A DNA stretch of 64,000 nt, taken from assembly GCF_001577835.2 (NCBI RefSeq), contig NC_029516.1:111680254-111744253 (forward strand). The letters are read 5' to 3'. The notes under the pieces were generated by a model. The model had not been told where the DNA came from and searched no databases. It saw only the letters and a list, made by a program, of their open reading frames with translations. The stretch comes from Coturnix japonica (lineage: Eukaryota; Chordata; Aves; Galliformes; Phasianidae). Position numbers and translations under genes: made by a program. This document shows positions 48,116-57,625 of the stretch, piece by piece; the first letter of the stretch is position 1; every line of letters begins with the position of its first letter.

Positions 48116-49262
48116 TAGGTGAAGTCACAAACATTTTCTTTTTTAAATTGATTTACAAACACTTCATGTTAAGCATATTATTGAAACCATCAAGAAAGTT
48201 AAAGGAGAGCAGATAACGGCAGTTGGTTGTAATTTTTGTCCTGAAACAACTAAAAGCATACCCTTACCATCAAGCGCGTTACTGGATCATAGTATTACCT
48301 TGATCATACTCCCTAGTATGCAAGGGGAAAGGAAAAGAAAACAAAATACAGAGATGTAAAACAATTAAACCATGAACAACTGAATGATTTTCCTGAACAT
48401 CGGGCCACAAAAGTTTGGCCAGATGTTCAAGATTCTAACTATTCTATGAGGATAAAACGAGAACAATAATTTAGGTCAGCTATTAAATCTGTTCAACAAC
48501 TTTGCCACGTGTACATGGGCTATAAATTACTTCTGGAAATGACAGCAATGGTTAAAGACTTCTTTTTTTAAGAGAAGAATGAAGAGGTGGTACTGAGCCT
48601 CACAGAATAATTCTGTCAACAACCTGAGTTATACCAGCTGTAGGATACTGTGTCAAGTCAAATACACATTTATGTTGTCAGTGAAATGGTAAAATTAACA
48701 GGTGTAACAAGACAAGTTAAGATTCATTTTTAAAGCAAATATAGTACACAGATTTATTGATTTCTTTTTGAAGTGTCCAGTCGTGATCTGCAAAGATCCA
48801 GGATTGCACACAAGTTTGCTCAAATGAGAAGGGTTAATCTGCGCATTAAATTGGCTTATACTCTCAAAGTAGTATTTTAGGGCAGGGCTCTCCTCCGGGA
48901 GACTGTTCCTGACCTCATTCAATCAACGTTCAATTTATTCACTCTCCTGAATCTTTGCCCTCTTTGGATAGTCTGTGACAAGTGCTGCGCTGCAGGAATT
49001 CCTGTTTTCCAGCAAACCGGCTTGCTCTGCAGGTTTGTAGTCCATTGTTACAATTGCTGATTGGGTAAAATGGAATTTCCTACGTCTTCTCTAGCACAGC
49101 TCGCAACGCAACAGAAGCAGAGGTAAAAGAATGCACTAGAATACCAGAGCTCCACTTAAACACCAACGGAGTCAGGCTGTTGGCACCAATAAGAAATTTG
49201 GTATTTAACAAATCTGTAAATATTTAAAAACCAAAGTTAGTCAGTATTATATATCAACTCAC

Positions 49263-49310
49263 CCACTTATTCTGCTTGTCATTCCAACTGGTCTTCTGCT
49301 TTCACGGAGT
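49263..49310 (-). other. Candidate 48-base exon, minus strand
   Basis: Flanked by a strong acceptor (a T-rich run with TTTTTGTTTCAG) and a strong donor (GTGAGT). If spliced to the CAG|GTGTGA donor at the end of the 394-codon frame upstream, translation would stop after two codons (Thr-Pro), so the product would hardly change. It is inferred from splice signals only. Confidence 0.3.
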
Positions 49311-51433
49311 CTGAAACAAAAAGAAAAATAAACTGAGAATTGTCCAAAGAGAACCCAAGCAATGAAATCTGTAGGAAGGAACCTCAGCTATCCTATAACA
49401 CACACACCAATCTCACCGCTTTTAAACAAAAACGAGGGTTTCTCACTTTACCGAATGCAAAGCAAAGTTACAGCTCTCTACTCGCTCTCCAGGAATAACA
49501 ACTGGCCTCGAATACATCCTTTCATTTGTATTGACTTTGTTTTTACTGGTTGACCTTCTGTGGAACTGTAAAACTAAAGAGACACAGACACTGCGACAAG
49601 CTGAAATGTAAGGAGCGTCCTGCTGAATGGGGAGATGAAATACAACCTGGCAGCCTAACGCTGACCTTTGAAGCCACGAAAACAAAGTCAATTCAAGCAA
49701 TCCTGAAGAAAAAGTCTTTGTAAAGCATTTTCCCTTCCCCTTGGCAGTATGAAGGTAGAGAAGCTCAGATTCTGATCAAAACCTATTCTCCATAAAAGCC
49801 CATTCTAAAAATAAAAGCCCATTTAAATTAGAGAACTCTCTTGCCCAAACGTAAAGTCACAGCCTTTTATTCCTTTCAAGCAGTTACACAGCACAGAGCT
49901 CACAAGGAGCTGCGTGTAGGCAAAGGGGAAACCCACAGGTCACCTGGTGTTTCCCTCCTGCTGCCCTGCCAGTGACAAGCTCAAGCTTTATCCCAGGCCT
50001 AACCTCCATTTAACAGCTGCTCAGACAATTGTTTCAGTTAAGGACTTCTTTTAGAAAGAAGTGATAAAATACCCTGTGCCACCAATTAAAAATTGCTCTA
50101 ATCATAGACAAGTAGTTGAGCCCACAACGAACAGCAGCTACACGGCCCTTACTTTTACTTTCCATTATGCTACTATAGCACTGTAGCTTTCACATTCAAG
50201 GCAATCATTAAGCTAAACGCTGGTATTTTGTAAACTAGCCAGCTAAAATAGCCAGCTTGTTTCTAACTCACACAGCTTCCAGGACCTTCTTTAAATGCAA
50301 GTAAAGTCAATGCCGACATTAAAATTAATTGGAAAATTTGGACAAAATTAAAGGAGATGGAGATGTCTCGGTGCCCAGCAGCAGCCACCTGGAGCTCTGC
50401 CCTGACAGAACAGCTATTGTGAGGGTTACAGTCTAGTTAACATTACAAAGTGAAGATCCTGTACAGGACAAGATGAAATACAAGAGGTATTTTCCACCTG
50501 GTGCTCACATAACATTGGTAGTAAAATAAAAACCGAGCTGCTGTTCTCAAGCATGGAGAAATCTAAACAAAGATATCAGAACAAGTTACGTAATCTGGAA
50601 TGCCAAACACAGACAGCACCAAGGCCATGCACAGCGCTGGGATCTGTTACAGCATTCATTAAATGGTGTTGGTTTCCACTCCTTTCCACGCAGGTTGGCC
50701 CAAGAAGCTGCTAAGTAGAGAAGTCAGGAGTTGGTGCAACGCATTCAACACTTGCAGATAGCCTGAAAAACGCTGTCCCTTTCCAGATCAGACTGATTTA
50801 GCCACTGCTGAGTATCCTACTGTATCTGCTGAGCATAAGCCTTTGGAATGGCAAAGATTCTTCCTACAGGCCTAAAAAAAAAGAATAGCTGAGAAATAAA
50901 TATGAGTAACCTAACAGAACCCTTCAACCATCATTCAACTGGCATAAAACTCAAATGTTTGGTGTCCAGTGTATGTCACACTATGGATTAGACAGATTCC
51001 AGCCACCGGTATCCTAAAAACATCAAAAGCTGCAGTACAACCCCAAATATAGACAGGCAGCACTCTTGTACCATGGGCGTTTGCTGTCACTGTTCAAATA
51101 GTTGGAAACAGCGTATTTGCCTGCGTATGTTTGGGGTTATGCCAATTCAGTGACACTTGATGCTTGTAACAAAAACAAGTCCTTGACAAAAACAACCCCC
51201 CCCTTGCTTCCCCTAATCACACACATTCCACAAAGCAGGCCAGAACTTGTGCACTAAACCTACAGAGGCTGAAACTCAACTACATCTCCAAATCAGGTTA
51301 AATTTGCAAGCTGCGGCCCTTCAAATTGAAGTTCCTCTTCACTGACACCCACTGGTTCCTGGCCACCCAAGCAGCTTGCAGCTACCGCATGCTCCCACAG
51401 TAACAGGCCTCTACTCTTTGTCTTAGGTACAAT
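49311..51433. other. Spacer or intron between the candidate exon and the CpG-island gene
   Basis: AT-moderate sequence with no repeat or exon recognised. It contains one short direct duplication (TAAAAGCCCATT twice near 49792-49822). Confidence 0.5.
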
Positions 51434-51439
51434 TTTATT
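51434..51439 (-). terminator. Possible poly(A) signal of the 394-codon gene
   Basis: AATAAA on the minus strand about 350 bases past the stop codon of the 51787-52971 frame. Plausible for an unspliced transcript. Confidence 0.4.
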
Positions 51440-51589
51440 GCTGAGAAAGCTATTTTTTTAAAGACAATTGAGGAAAAAAAAAAGAGGAAAAAAAGGAACC
51501 TTTCTTCTGATGCCTTATGGAAAACGGGATTACATCCCAGGGGAGAGAATGACTGGAACTTCCAATTCCTGAAGGGCAGAGCAATAGAT

Positions 51590-53330
51590 ACTGCAGCTAT
51601 TTGCTGTGAGACCCTTTCCCAACAGTGCCCACCCCTCCACGCAGACACAGTCCAAGGTACCACAGGCCCAGACCGAAGCCCTCCATCGGCACAGGGATGG
51701 GGAGCATCCGCCCCAGCTCCCTTGGCCCCTTCTCTGCCCCTCTGAAGGGCAACATCAGAACCGGGGACGCACCCCGCTGCCTGCTGTCACACCTGGCTCT
51801 TCTCCTCCTTCCTGGGGCTCTGGGATGACGATGAAGGCGGTGGTTGTTGTGCCGGCGGAGCGGCCGGCGGCTCGTTGTCCATACGATTGTGCCTGCTGAG
51901 GAGCGACTTGAGAGGGGCCATCCACTTCATCCACAGGTCCAGGTCGACGTCGCCCCACGGCAGGTTGGGGTCCTTGGCCGCCCGCCGCCGGAAATCCTCG
52001 TCGTAGTTCATCCACGAGTTGCCCCCATAGGTGGCGTGCAGCTTACGGATGGTGTCCAGGTACTTGAACATGGCTCCGCAACGTGCCGGGTGCTTCTCGC
52101 ACACCACGCTGGCGTACACCAGAAAGGCCGACACCCACTGGTCCAGCGTGTCCCCCGGGTGCGGGCTGTGCTCGGGGGTCAGCTCTGTGTGGAGCAAGGA
52201 AAACAGGTCAATGAACTCCCCCCGCCAGATGCGCTCCTTGGTGGCCTTGGCCAGCTGGTAGCCCAGGGGCCGCCGCAGCCCCACGTAGGGGGTGGCCGCC
52301 GCTTCCGCCGTGGGGGGCGGGGGTGCGGGCGCGGGCGCCTTCGCGGGCGCCGCCGCTGCAGCCGCCACCGCCTCGCCCTGCCCCGCCGCCGCGACCGACG
52401 CCGACGCCGCCGCCGCCGGGTCCCCGGCCGCGCTGTTCGCCACCACCGCCGCCGATGCCGCCGACGCCGCCGCCTCGGCGCACGGGCTGGCCGCCGCCGC
52501 CGCCGCCCCCAGCGCGGCCTGCCGCTCCAGCCAGCGCGGATTCACGTAGACGGTCCGCAGGCGCGGCGCGGCCCCGGCAGCCGCCGCCGCCGCCCTCGCC
52601 GCTCCCTCGGCGCCCGGCTGCAGGCGCAGCACGGCCAGGGCGGCGGGCGCGCAGGCGGGCAGGTCGCTACCGTCCCTCCGCGGGGCCGGCTGGGCCGCCG
52701 CCGGCACCTGGAGCAGCGCGGGCGCCGCCCAGGGCGGGGAGCCGCCCCTAGGCCCGGCCGCCGCCGCCAGCGCTTCTAGGCCCGGGAGGCCGAGCCGCGA
52801 GCCGGGCGCCACGGCGCCGAGCACCCATCGGGTCTCGGCCACCGCGCTGCGGTCCCGGGGGCTCCGAGACCTCCCCTCCTCCCGACGCCCGGCGAGCGCC
52901 GTCCCCAACGTCAGGGGGGCCGCGGTTCCGGCCCGGCGCCGACGGCGGCTCCGCCGCCTCCCACGTGGCATCGGCGCGGCGGCTCCGGGCAGCGCACGCG
53001 GCGGGGGGCGGGGGCTGCGGGCCGCGGGCGGAGCGGGGCGGGGCCGGAGTGGGACGGGGCGGGGCGGCCGAGAGAGGCCGGGGCCGAGGCCTGAGACTGG
53101 GCCGCGGCTGGACCGGGGGTGGCTTTAGCCCGCTCCTTCGCCGGCAGCGAGACCGGAGGGGCACGTCACAGTGCGGCCCGCGCCTCCGGCGTAGGCTCCG
53201 TTCTGCGCTGCCGGCCGCAACGCAACGCGGCCTCACCCGGCCCGGCAGCTCCGGTGTAACTCGCCGACCGGCACCGGCACCAGGACCCTGTCGAACGGGT
53301 CCGGAGGCGTTACTGTCTTATGGAACGAAT
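51590..53330. promoter_or_regulatory. CpG island over the putative minus-strand gene
   Basis: Very high GC and CpG density covers the whole 394-codon frame and about 350 bases upstream, ending abruptly near 53330. It is separate from the ARHGAP6 island. Its upstream part would hold a TATA-less minus-strand promoter. Confidence 0.75.
51787..52971 (-). CDS. Putative gene with retroelement-like (DIRS/Ngaro ORF1-type) domain
   Basis: A 394-codon minus-strand frame in its own CpG island. Residues 1-14 are Arg-rich (MPRGRRRSRRRRRA). Residues 60-225 are Ala/Pro-rich low complexity except for VYVNPRWLERQ at 141-151. Residues about 228-356 form a compact, ordinary-composition domain with IWRGEFIDLFSLL, WVSAFLVYASVV, FKYLDTIRKLHATYGG, SWMNYDEDFRRRAAKDP and DVDLDLWMKWM. 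The pattern recalls the ORF1/gag-like domain of tyrosine-recombinase retrotransposons, from memory of such sequences. The tail (361-394) is Pro/Ser-rich and no zinc knuckle follows. Its Trp, Tyr and Asp pattern is not what GC-rich noise gives, and the frame looks whole. Either a domesticated host gene or an old element copy; domestication is inference. CAG|GTGTGA near the stop may be a donor. Met1 has a poor context and the next Met is residue 301, so the start is uncertain. Confidence 0.65.
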   Translation of the reverse strand: MPRGRRRSRRRRRAGTAAPLTLGTALAGRREEGRSRSPRDRSAVAETRWVLGAVAPGSRLGLPGLEALAAAAGPRGGSPPWAAPALLQVPAAAQPAPRRDGSDLPACAPAALAVLRLQPGAEGAARAAAAAAGAAPRLRTVYVNPRWLERQAALGAAAAAASPCAEAAASAASAAVVANSAAGDPAAAASASVAAAGQGEAVAAAAAAPAKAPAPAPPPPTAEAAATPYVGLRRPLGYQLAKATKERIWRGEFIDLFSLLHTELTPEHSPHPGDTLDQWVSAFLVYASVVCEKHPARCGAMFKYLDTIRKLHATYGGNSWMNYDEDFRRRAAKDPNLPWGDVDLDLWMKWMAPLKSLLSRHNRMDNEPPAAPPAQQPPPSSSSQSPRKEEKSQV

Positions 53331-53550
53331 ATCCAGCGCCCTTGTCCTGGGGATTTTTAACGGGTTTACGTTATGCAGCATTTTGGTGATGGGCGCATGG
53401 AAAATCACAGAGAAGTCATGAAGTATGTGACTGTTTAGATAGTTAATAGGACACTCCAAAAGTAATGCTTCTTATTTATTACTGTAGAAACCACAACTGA
53501 TTCAGAGAACACAGTAACACTGTTTCATAGTCCACACCTTTGATGTTCTA

Positions 53551-53862
53551 GTGGTTGGCAGGTTGGAACTGGATGATCCTTAAGGTCATAGAATCACAGA
53601 ATGACCCAGGTTGGAAGGGACCTCAAGGATCATGTAGTTCCAACCCCCCTGCCTGGCAGGGCCACCAAACATACACCTTTACTAGATCAGGTTGCCCAGG
53701 GCCCCGTCCAACCTGGCCTTGAACACCTCCAAGGACGGGACATCCACAACCTCCCTGGGCAACCTGTTCCAGGGCCTAACCACTCTCCTAGTAAATAACT
53801 TGCTTAAGTTAAAGAACTTAAAGGTCCTCTCCAACTGAACCCATTCTTATCATTCTATGATT
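53551..53862 (+). mobile_element. CR1 3' tail inserted in the mariner
   Basis: Plus-oriented CR1 end in two halves: GGTTGGAACTGGATGATCC with TTAAGGTC (to 53587), then AGGTCCTCTCCAACTGAACC and a TATCATTCTATGATT tail (53817-53862). The halves are separated by the minus-oriented CR1 at 53588-53797. Confidence 0.7.
53588..53797 (-). mobile_element. CR1 3' fragment nested inside a CR1
   Basis: Minus-oriented CR1 with ATAGAATCACAGAATGACCC and the CCTGCCTGGCAGGGCCACCA block, same subfamily as 12884 and 28055. It is flanked by CTTAAGGTC (53579-53587) and CTTAAAGGTC (53817-53826), which may be a decayed target duplication or simply the interrupted CR1 sequence. Confidence 0.85.
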
Positions 53863-54584
53863 CATCTGCACTTCCATGTCAGACTGCCCCTCTGCTGCCT
53901 GTCTGTCACACACCAACAAAATGTAATGGGATATTGGTGGGAAGGATCAGCCTCTACACTCATGCTACCAACATCCACCTCTGATGTTGTGGGCCGCTGT
54001 CATAAAAGCCAAGATGTTACTTTTGGAGCAGCCCTTGTTATCCGATAGCAACTGCTCTTGTGGGGGCACCCATAGGCCATTCCTCCTCCAGGCCTCATCT
54101 AGTGCTGCCCCATGGGCTCCTCCATGGCTGTGTGGGGAGACAGGCTCCATGTGGTGCCCATAGGCCTCTCCTGGGCTGCAGAGTGCCTGGGCTGCTCTGT
54201 GTCTGGAGCACCTCCTGCCCACTGACCTTCATGCCTATGGGATTGTTCCTCTCATTTACTCACTCCTCTGAGAGGTACTGAAGATGTCTGAGTGATGGAC
54301 CTGCACAGTCCTATGCCAAGTACAAAACAGAGGAACATGATGTCTTCACAGGAAAACACGGCCAATTTCCCATTCTACTCATGTCAAATCACTTGTTGGC
54401 ATGGCACAGTTACATACATCTCACCAAGTAAGAAAAAAAAGTAAGGTTAAAAGCAATTGTAAAGATATGGTTTACTGTAGCTTCATGTTTGGTCAAAAGC
54501 CACAGTGTGATTCAATTTGGTAGGGTTCACATGAGGTCTTCTGTCCAACCTGCTTAAATAAAGGTCACAACTGAAGTAAGACAA

Positions 54585-54960
54585 AATTTCCCAGTGCCTT
54601 GTCCAGGTGGGTCTCAGAAACTCTCAGTGATAGGAAACCCACAATCTCTCAAGCCAATTAGTGCTTAATAAGCCTCAGTGATTTCCCCTCCCCATAGATC
54701 CAGTCCTATTCCAGTTTATGACTCCTATCTGTCATCCACTCTGCACTCCAGTACAGAGCCTAACTCCACTTTCTTTATAACCCCCTTGCAGATATTGGAA
54801 GTCTGCTGTCAGGCTCCCCTTCCCCAGGCTGAACAAGCCCAGTTTTCCTAGCACCTTGAGCCCAGCTGTCCTCATAGCCCTTCATGGGATCTGCTGAAGT
54901 TTATCAGTGTTCCTTGTATAGGGTATTCCAGTCAATTCCCGATTGAAGTCATCCCAACAC
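54585..54960 (-). mobile_element. Old CR1 fragment
   Basis: Minus-oriented and strongly diverged: TTGTCCAGGTGGGTCTCAGA, then GATATTGGAAGTCTGCTGTC and CCCCAGGCTGAACAAGCCCA. The divergence suggests an ancient copy, older than the others in the window. Confidence 0.75.
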
Positions 54961-56208
54961 AGCCCTCATTTATTTTTCATCTGCCTTGGAAATCTGGAGA
55001 AGTCTGAGTTAGGAAGGGGAAAAAAGTTAATGTAATCTTTTTGGACTTCAGCAAAGCTTTCAATACTGTAAGTATATAAAACCAAGGCAAAAAGTTCATT
55101 TTCAGACAAAAAACCTCCACATATTTGGAAATATCAATAAAACCACGATTCCCTTTGAAGGCGGATGGGCCAGCACACACCGCTGTTGCTGCTGAGCTTG
55201 AAATAAAAGCACGAAGCGCTCTGCTCCCTCTATCGATCAAAGCAGGAATTGCTGCCACCGAGCCCTCCCCGCGCAGCTCCGGGATGCCCGGGAGGACACC
55301 GCAGGCCCGTCCCGGGGTTGGATGGGACCGAAGGGGGGAAATAACTTGGAGATGTGTTCAAGGGATTTTTATCAAGATGGTTTTTGAGGGGATTGTGGAG
55401 ATGGTGGTTTCTCGGGTAAAATGGAAGGAAGGATGCTTAAGCCCCAAAGAACCTGCTGCTGTGGCTTCCAGCAAGAGGGCAGGAGTCAGATCCTGCGGCC
55501 CAGGGACCGCTCCCTGCACTGCAGAGCGGGGTGGGGGCTGATGACCTTTGATAGCAGCGTTTCTTCACGCTTTGGAGTTTCTTAAGTTTCACCCGTTAAA
55601 GGTTTCCTTGTTTGTGCCTGGAGAGACAGCAGGGAAAGTCTCTACAGAGGACAGGGCAGGTTTGTTTGTCCCGGTGAGGCTTAGCTTCATCGATCCCAGC
55701 CCTTTTTGCTGCTGCTGTGACCTCCCAGCAGAAGGGTTATGGTGCCGGGGTTATCCGTGCAGCCGGGGCACTGATGCCCATACAGCTCTGTTGTGTTACA
55801 GGGACATCGCACAGTGTGCACTCAAGCAGGTGCTTGTAGGGGTCAGATAAAGGAGAGCAATGTGGCACAGGATGGGAGGCGTGGACCTGAATGCCTGCGC
55901 GGGTCGGGACCGACGGCCGACCGGCAGCACTCCGGCGCACACCGCTCCCGGGGGCTCCGGCTCTCCGCCGCTCTCTGCGGGGCTGAACGCGGCCGCACGA
56001 GGGGAGAACGGAGACGGGGGGCAACCTGGGAGCCGCCGCCTCGACGTGGGTAGTACCCCGGGACGGGACCCCGAGCCGGGCGGGACCCGAGAGGAGGCGA
56101 GCGATCCCCAGCGCGTCGCGGCCGCGGGGGGAGTGACTCTGGCGGGCAGCGGCGGGCTGAGATAAAAGCTCCGAGGCTGCCTCCTTCCCACCCCTTTGCT
56201 CTCGTAAC

Positions 56209-56210
56209 TT

Positions 56211-56242
<32 letters not shown>

Positions 56243-56263
56243 CCTCCCTCCCTCCTCTCCCAG
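56209..56263 (+). promoter_or_regulatory. ARHGAP6: Long polypyrimidine tract ending in CAG
   Basis: 52 uninterrupted pyrimidines (a T-run broken by one C, then CCTCCC repeats) followed directly by CAG. It lies about 170 bases before the ARHGAP6 start. It may be an acceptor for an exon spliced from an upstream promoter, a structure-forming homopyrimidine element, or just length-variable DNA. Confidence 0.5.
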
Positions 56264-56320
56264 CAAAGGGACGCGGTTGCGGAGGCAGCCCGGAGCAACC
56301 CCGGCACGGACGCCTCCGCC

Positions 56321-56365
56321 ATGAGCCCGCAGCTGCCGCCGTCGGACCGCTCCGCCTGGGGCTGA
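56321..56365 (+). promoter_or_regulatory. ARHGAP6: Upstream ORF of ARHGAP6 (14 codons)
   Basis: ATG with context TCCGCCATGA, which has G at -3, encodes [14 protein letters not shown] then TGA, ending 65 bases before the ARHGAP6 ATG. If the leader includes it, it would be expected to dampen translation. Its presence in the mRNA is inferred. Confidence 0.45.
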
Positions 56366-56430
56366 GAGCGAGCCCGGAGCTCCCGGGAGCCCCGTCCGTC
56401 CCCGCCGCGTCCGGGGCAGCGGCCTCCGCG

Positions 56431-56913
56431 ATGTCGGCGCAGAGCCTGCTGAGCAGTGTCTTCTCCTGCTCCTCCCCGGCCGCCGCCGCCCCCGCCGCCG
56501 CCAAGAGCCTCTCGAAGCGGAGGCTCCGCCAGACGCGGAGCCTCGACCCCGCCATCATCGGCGGCGCCCAGGAGGAGGGCGAGGGCGCGGGCCGGGCTCC
56601 CCGGGCGAGAGCCGCCGGCAGCCCCCCGGGAGAACCTCGCGCTCCCCGAGGCTCCTCCGCCTCCACGCCCAGCTCCCCGCTGGAGCGCTCGCCTCCGAGC
56701 AGCGCGCTCTTCGACGGCGGCAGCCCCCGCGGCAAGCGGAGCCCCGGCCGCGAGCCGCCCTTCCTGCCGCGCGCTCCATCGGCCTCGGCGCTCAGCGGCC
56801 CCGGCGCCGCCAACAGCATCTTCTCGTCGCCCCGCCGCTGGCTGCAGCAGCGCAAGGGACAGCCCTCGCCGCCCGGCTCGCGTCCCGCCGCCTACGTCGT
56901 GCGCAAGTCCGAG
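56431..56913 (+). CDS. ARHGAP6: Rho GTPase-activating protein 6, exon 1
   Basis: First coding exon, 161 codons, beginning [17 protein letters not shown]; human ARHGAP6 begins [17 protein letters not shown]. Further matches are [18 protein letters not shown], a Ser/Pro-rich middle, [14 protein letters not shown] and YVVRKSE. It ends GAG|GTAGGC in phase 0, where human continues GDFTW. This exon encodes the disordered N-terminus. The RhoGAP domain, which stimulates GTP hydrolysis by RhoA and acts on the actin cytoskeleton in the known family, is encoded in exons beyond the window. The start codon has G at -3. The gene is divergent from MSL3 about 27 kb away, as in human. Confidence 0.96.
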
Positions 56914-57549
56914 GTAGGCCCGCCCCGCCGCGACCCCCGCCCGCCCCGCGGGGCCGCCCCGCTCGCGTCCTCCCCTCTCGAGTCCGGGGCGCCGTCGGGG
57001 TGGGAGCGGGGAGCGCGTTCGGAGCGCACACCGGGAGCTTCGTGCCGTCCCGTCCTGGCTTCGCACCTCCTAAACGGGGATGCGCGAGGGCTCCCGGAAA
57101 GATAGAGGAATTGCTTTGAATGCTCATCATGCCTTGCTTTTATTTGATGCCTCACGTGTGTCAAGAACCACGCGAGGAGCGATCGTATTCCAAGACAAAC
57201 CCAACTGAGCAATGCAAATATCTATTCCTTTCACTTGGGTGACTTCAGCTCTGGATTGCCGACACAGTGCCATGGACATAAGTACGTTCAAGGAATGCAA
57301 CACTGCTCCTTGATAGCTCTGCTTTGCGTGGTGAGCAGTGGGTGATGGCACTTGCAAGTGTGAGGTGCCCAGGTACACCGTGGGGCTGGGCAAGGGACAA
57401 GAAGTGTTAACAACGTAAGTCTTCCTGTGTGGAATTTCCCAAATCCAAAGCTTTGAACACATGTCTCAGGTCTCTGGGTGCAAGCAGGTCTCTCTTCACT
57501 GCTTCCATACAAAGATGTCATGAGCCAACCTGGAAGGAGGTTCTACCTG

Positions 57550-57625
57550 GGTCTCTTCTCCCAGGTAACAGCAATAGGATGAGGGGGAATGGCCTCAAGC
57601 TGTGGTTCAGGTTGGATATCAGGGA
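57550..57625 (+). mobile_element. Short CR1 fragment
   Basis: GGTCTCTTCTCCCAGGTAAC then GGGGGAATGGCCTCAAGCTG and CAGGTTGGATATCAGGGAA, a plus-oriented internal piece of CR1 lacking the 3' tail. Confidence 0.75.

Larger units (their letters stand above)
39814..49262. other. Intergenic spacer, middle part
   Basis: No exon or mobile element that I can support. There are simple repeats near 39929-39966 (A-run then GGGGGT), 42441-42460 (ATTT)n and 45486-45505 (CCAA)n. The 44.6-47.5 kb part is somewhat richer in GC, with no frame of interest. A minus-strand AATAAA at 48110-48115 may end a transcript coming from the right. Confidence 0.5.
53449..54035 (+). mobile_element. Non-autonomous mariner (Galluhop-like) interrupted by CR1
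   Basis: Left end GGACACTCCAAAAGTAATGC and right end TTACTTTTGGAGCAGCCC are inverted repeats like those at 33898-34360. Shared body blocks include AACACTGTTTCATA and CCCCTCTGCTGCC. The body is split by CR1 sequence from about 53551 to 53862. Confidence 0.8.
55240..57080. promoter_or_regulatory. ARHGAP6: CpG island, ARHGAP6 promoter and exon 1
   Basis: Dense CpG from about 55.24 kb, strongest from 55.9 kb, through exon 1 and into intron 1. An ATAAAAG box at 56163-56169 could act as a weak TATA element for starts near 56190-56200 (inference). Confidence 0.7.

Noticed and set aside
51844-52779. 311-codon plus-strand frame in the second CpG island
   Set aside because: It is antisense to the 394-codon frame, dominated by Arg/Gly/Pro runs typical of stop-poor GC-rich DNA, and lacks any compact domain.
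52208-53360. Several other frames of 85-160 codons on both strands in the CpG island
   Set aside because: Pro/Arg/Gly-rich shadows of the same GC-rich block with no conserved pattern.
55737-57066. Minus-strand frames of 372 and 407 codons over ARHGAP6 exon 1
   Set aside because: They overlap each other and the well-supported ARHGAP6 exon, have low-complexity composition and include a Lys run from the polypyrimidine tract. They are shadows of GC-rich DNA.
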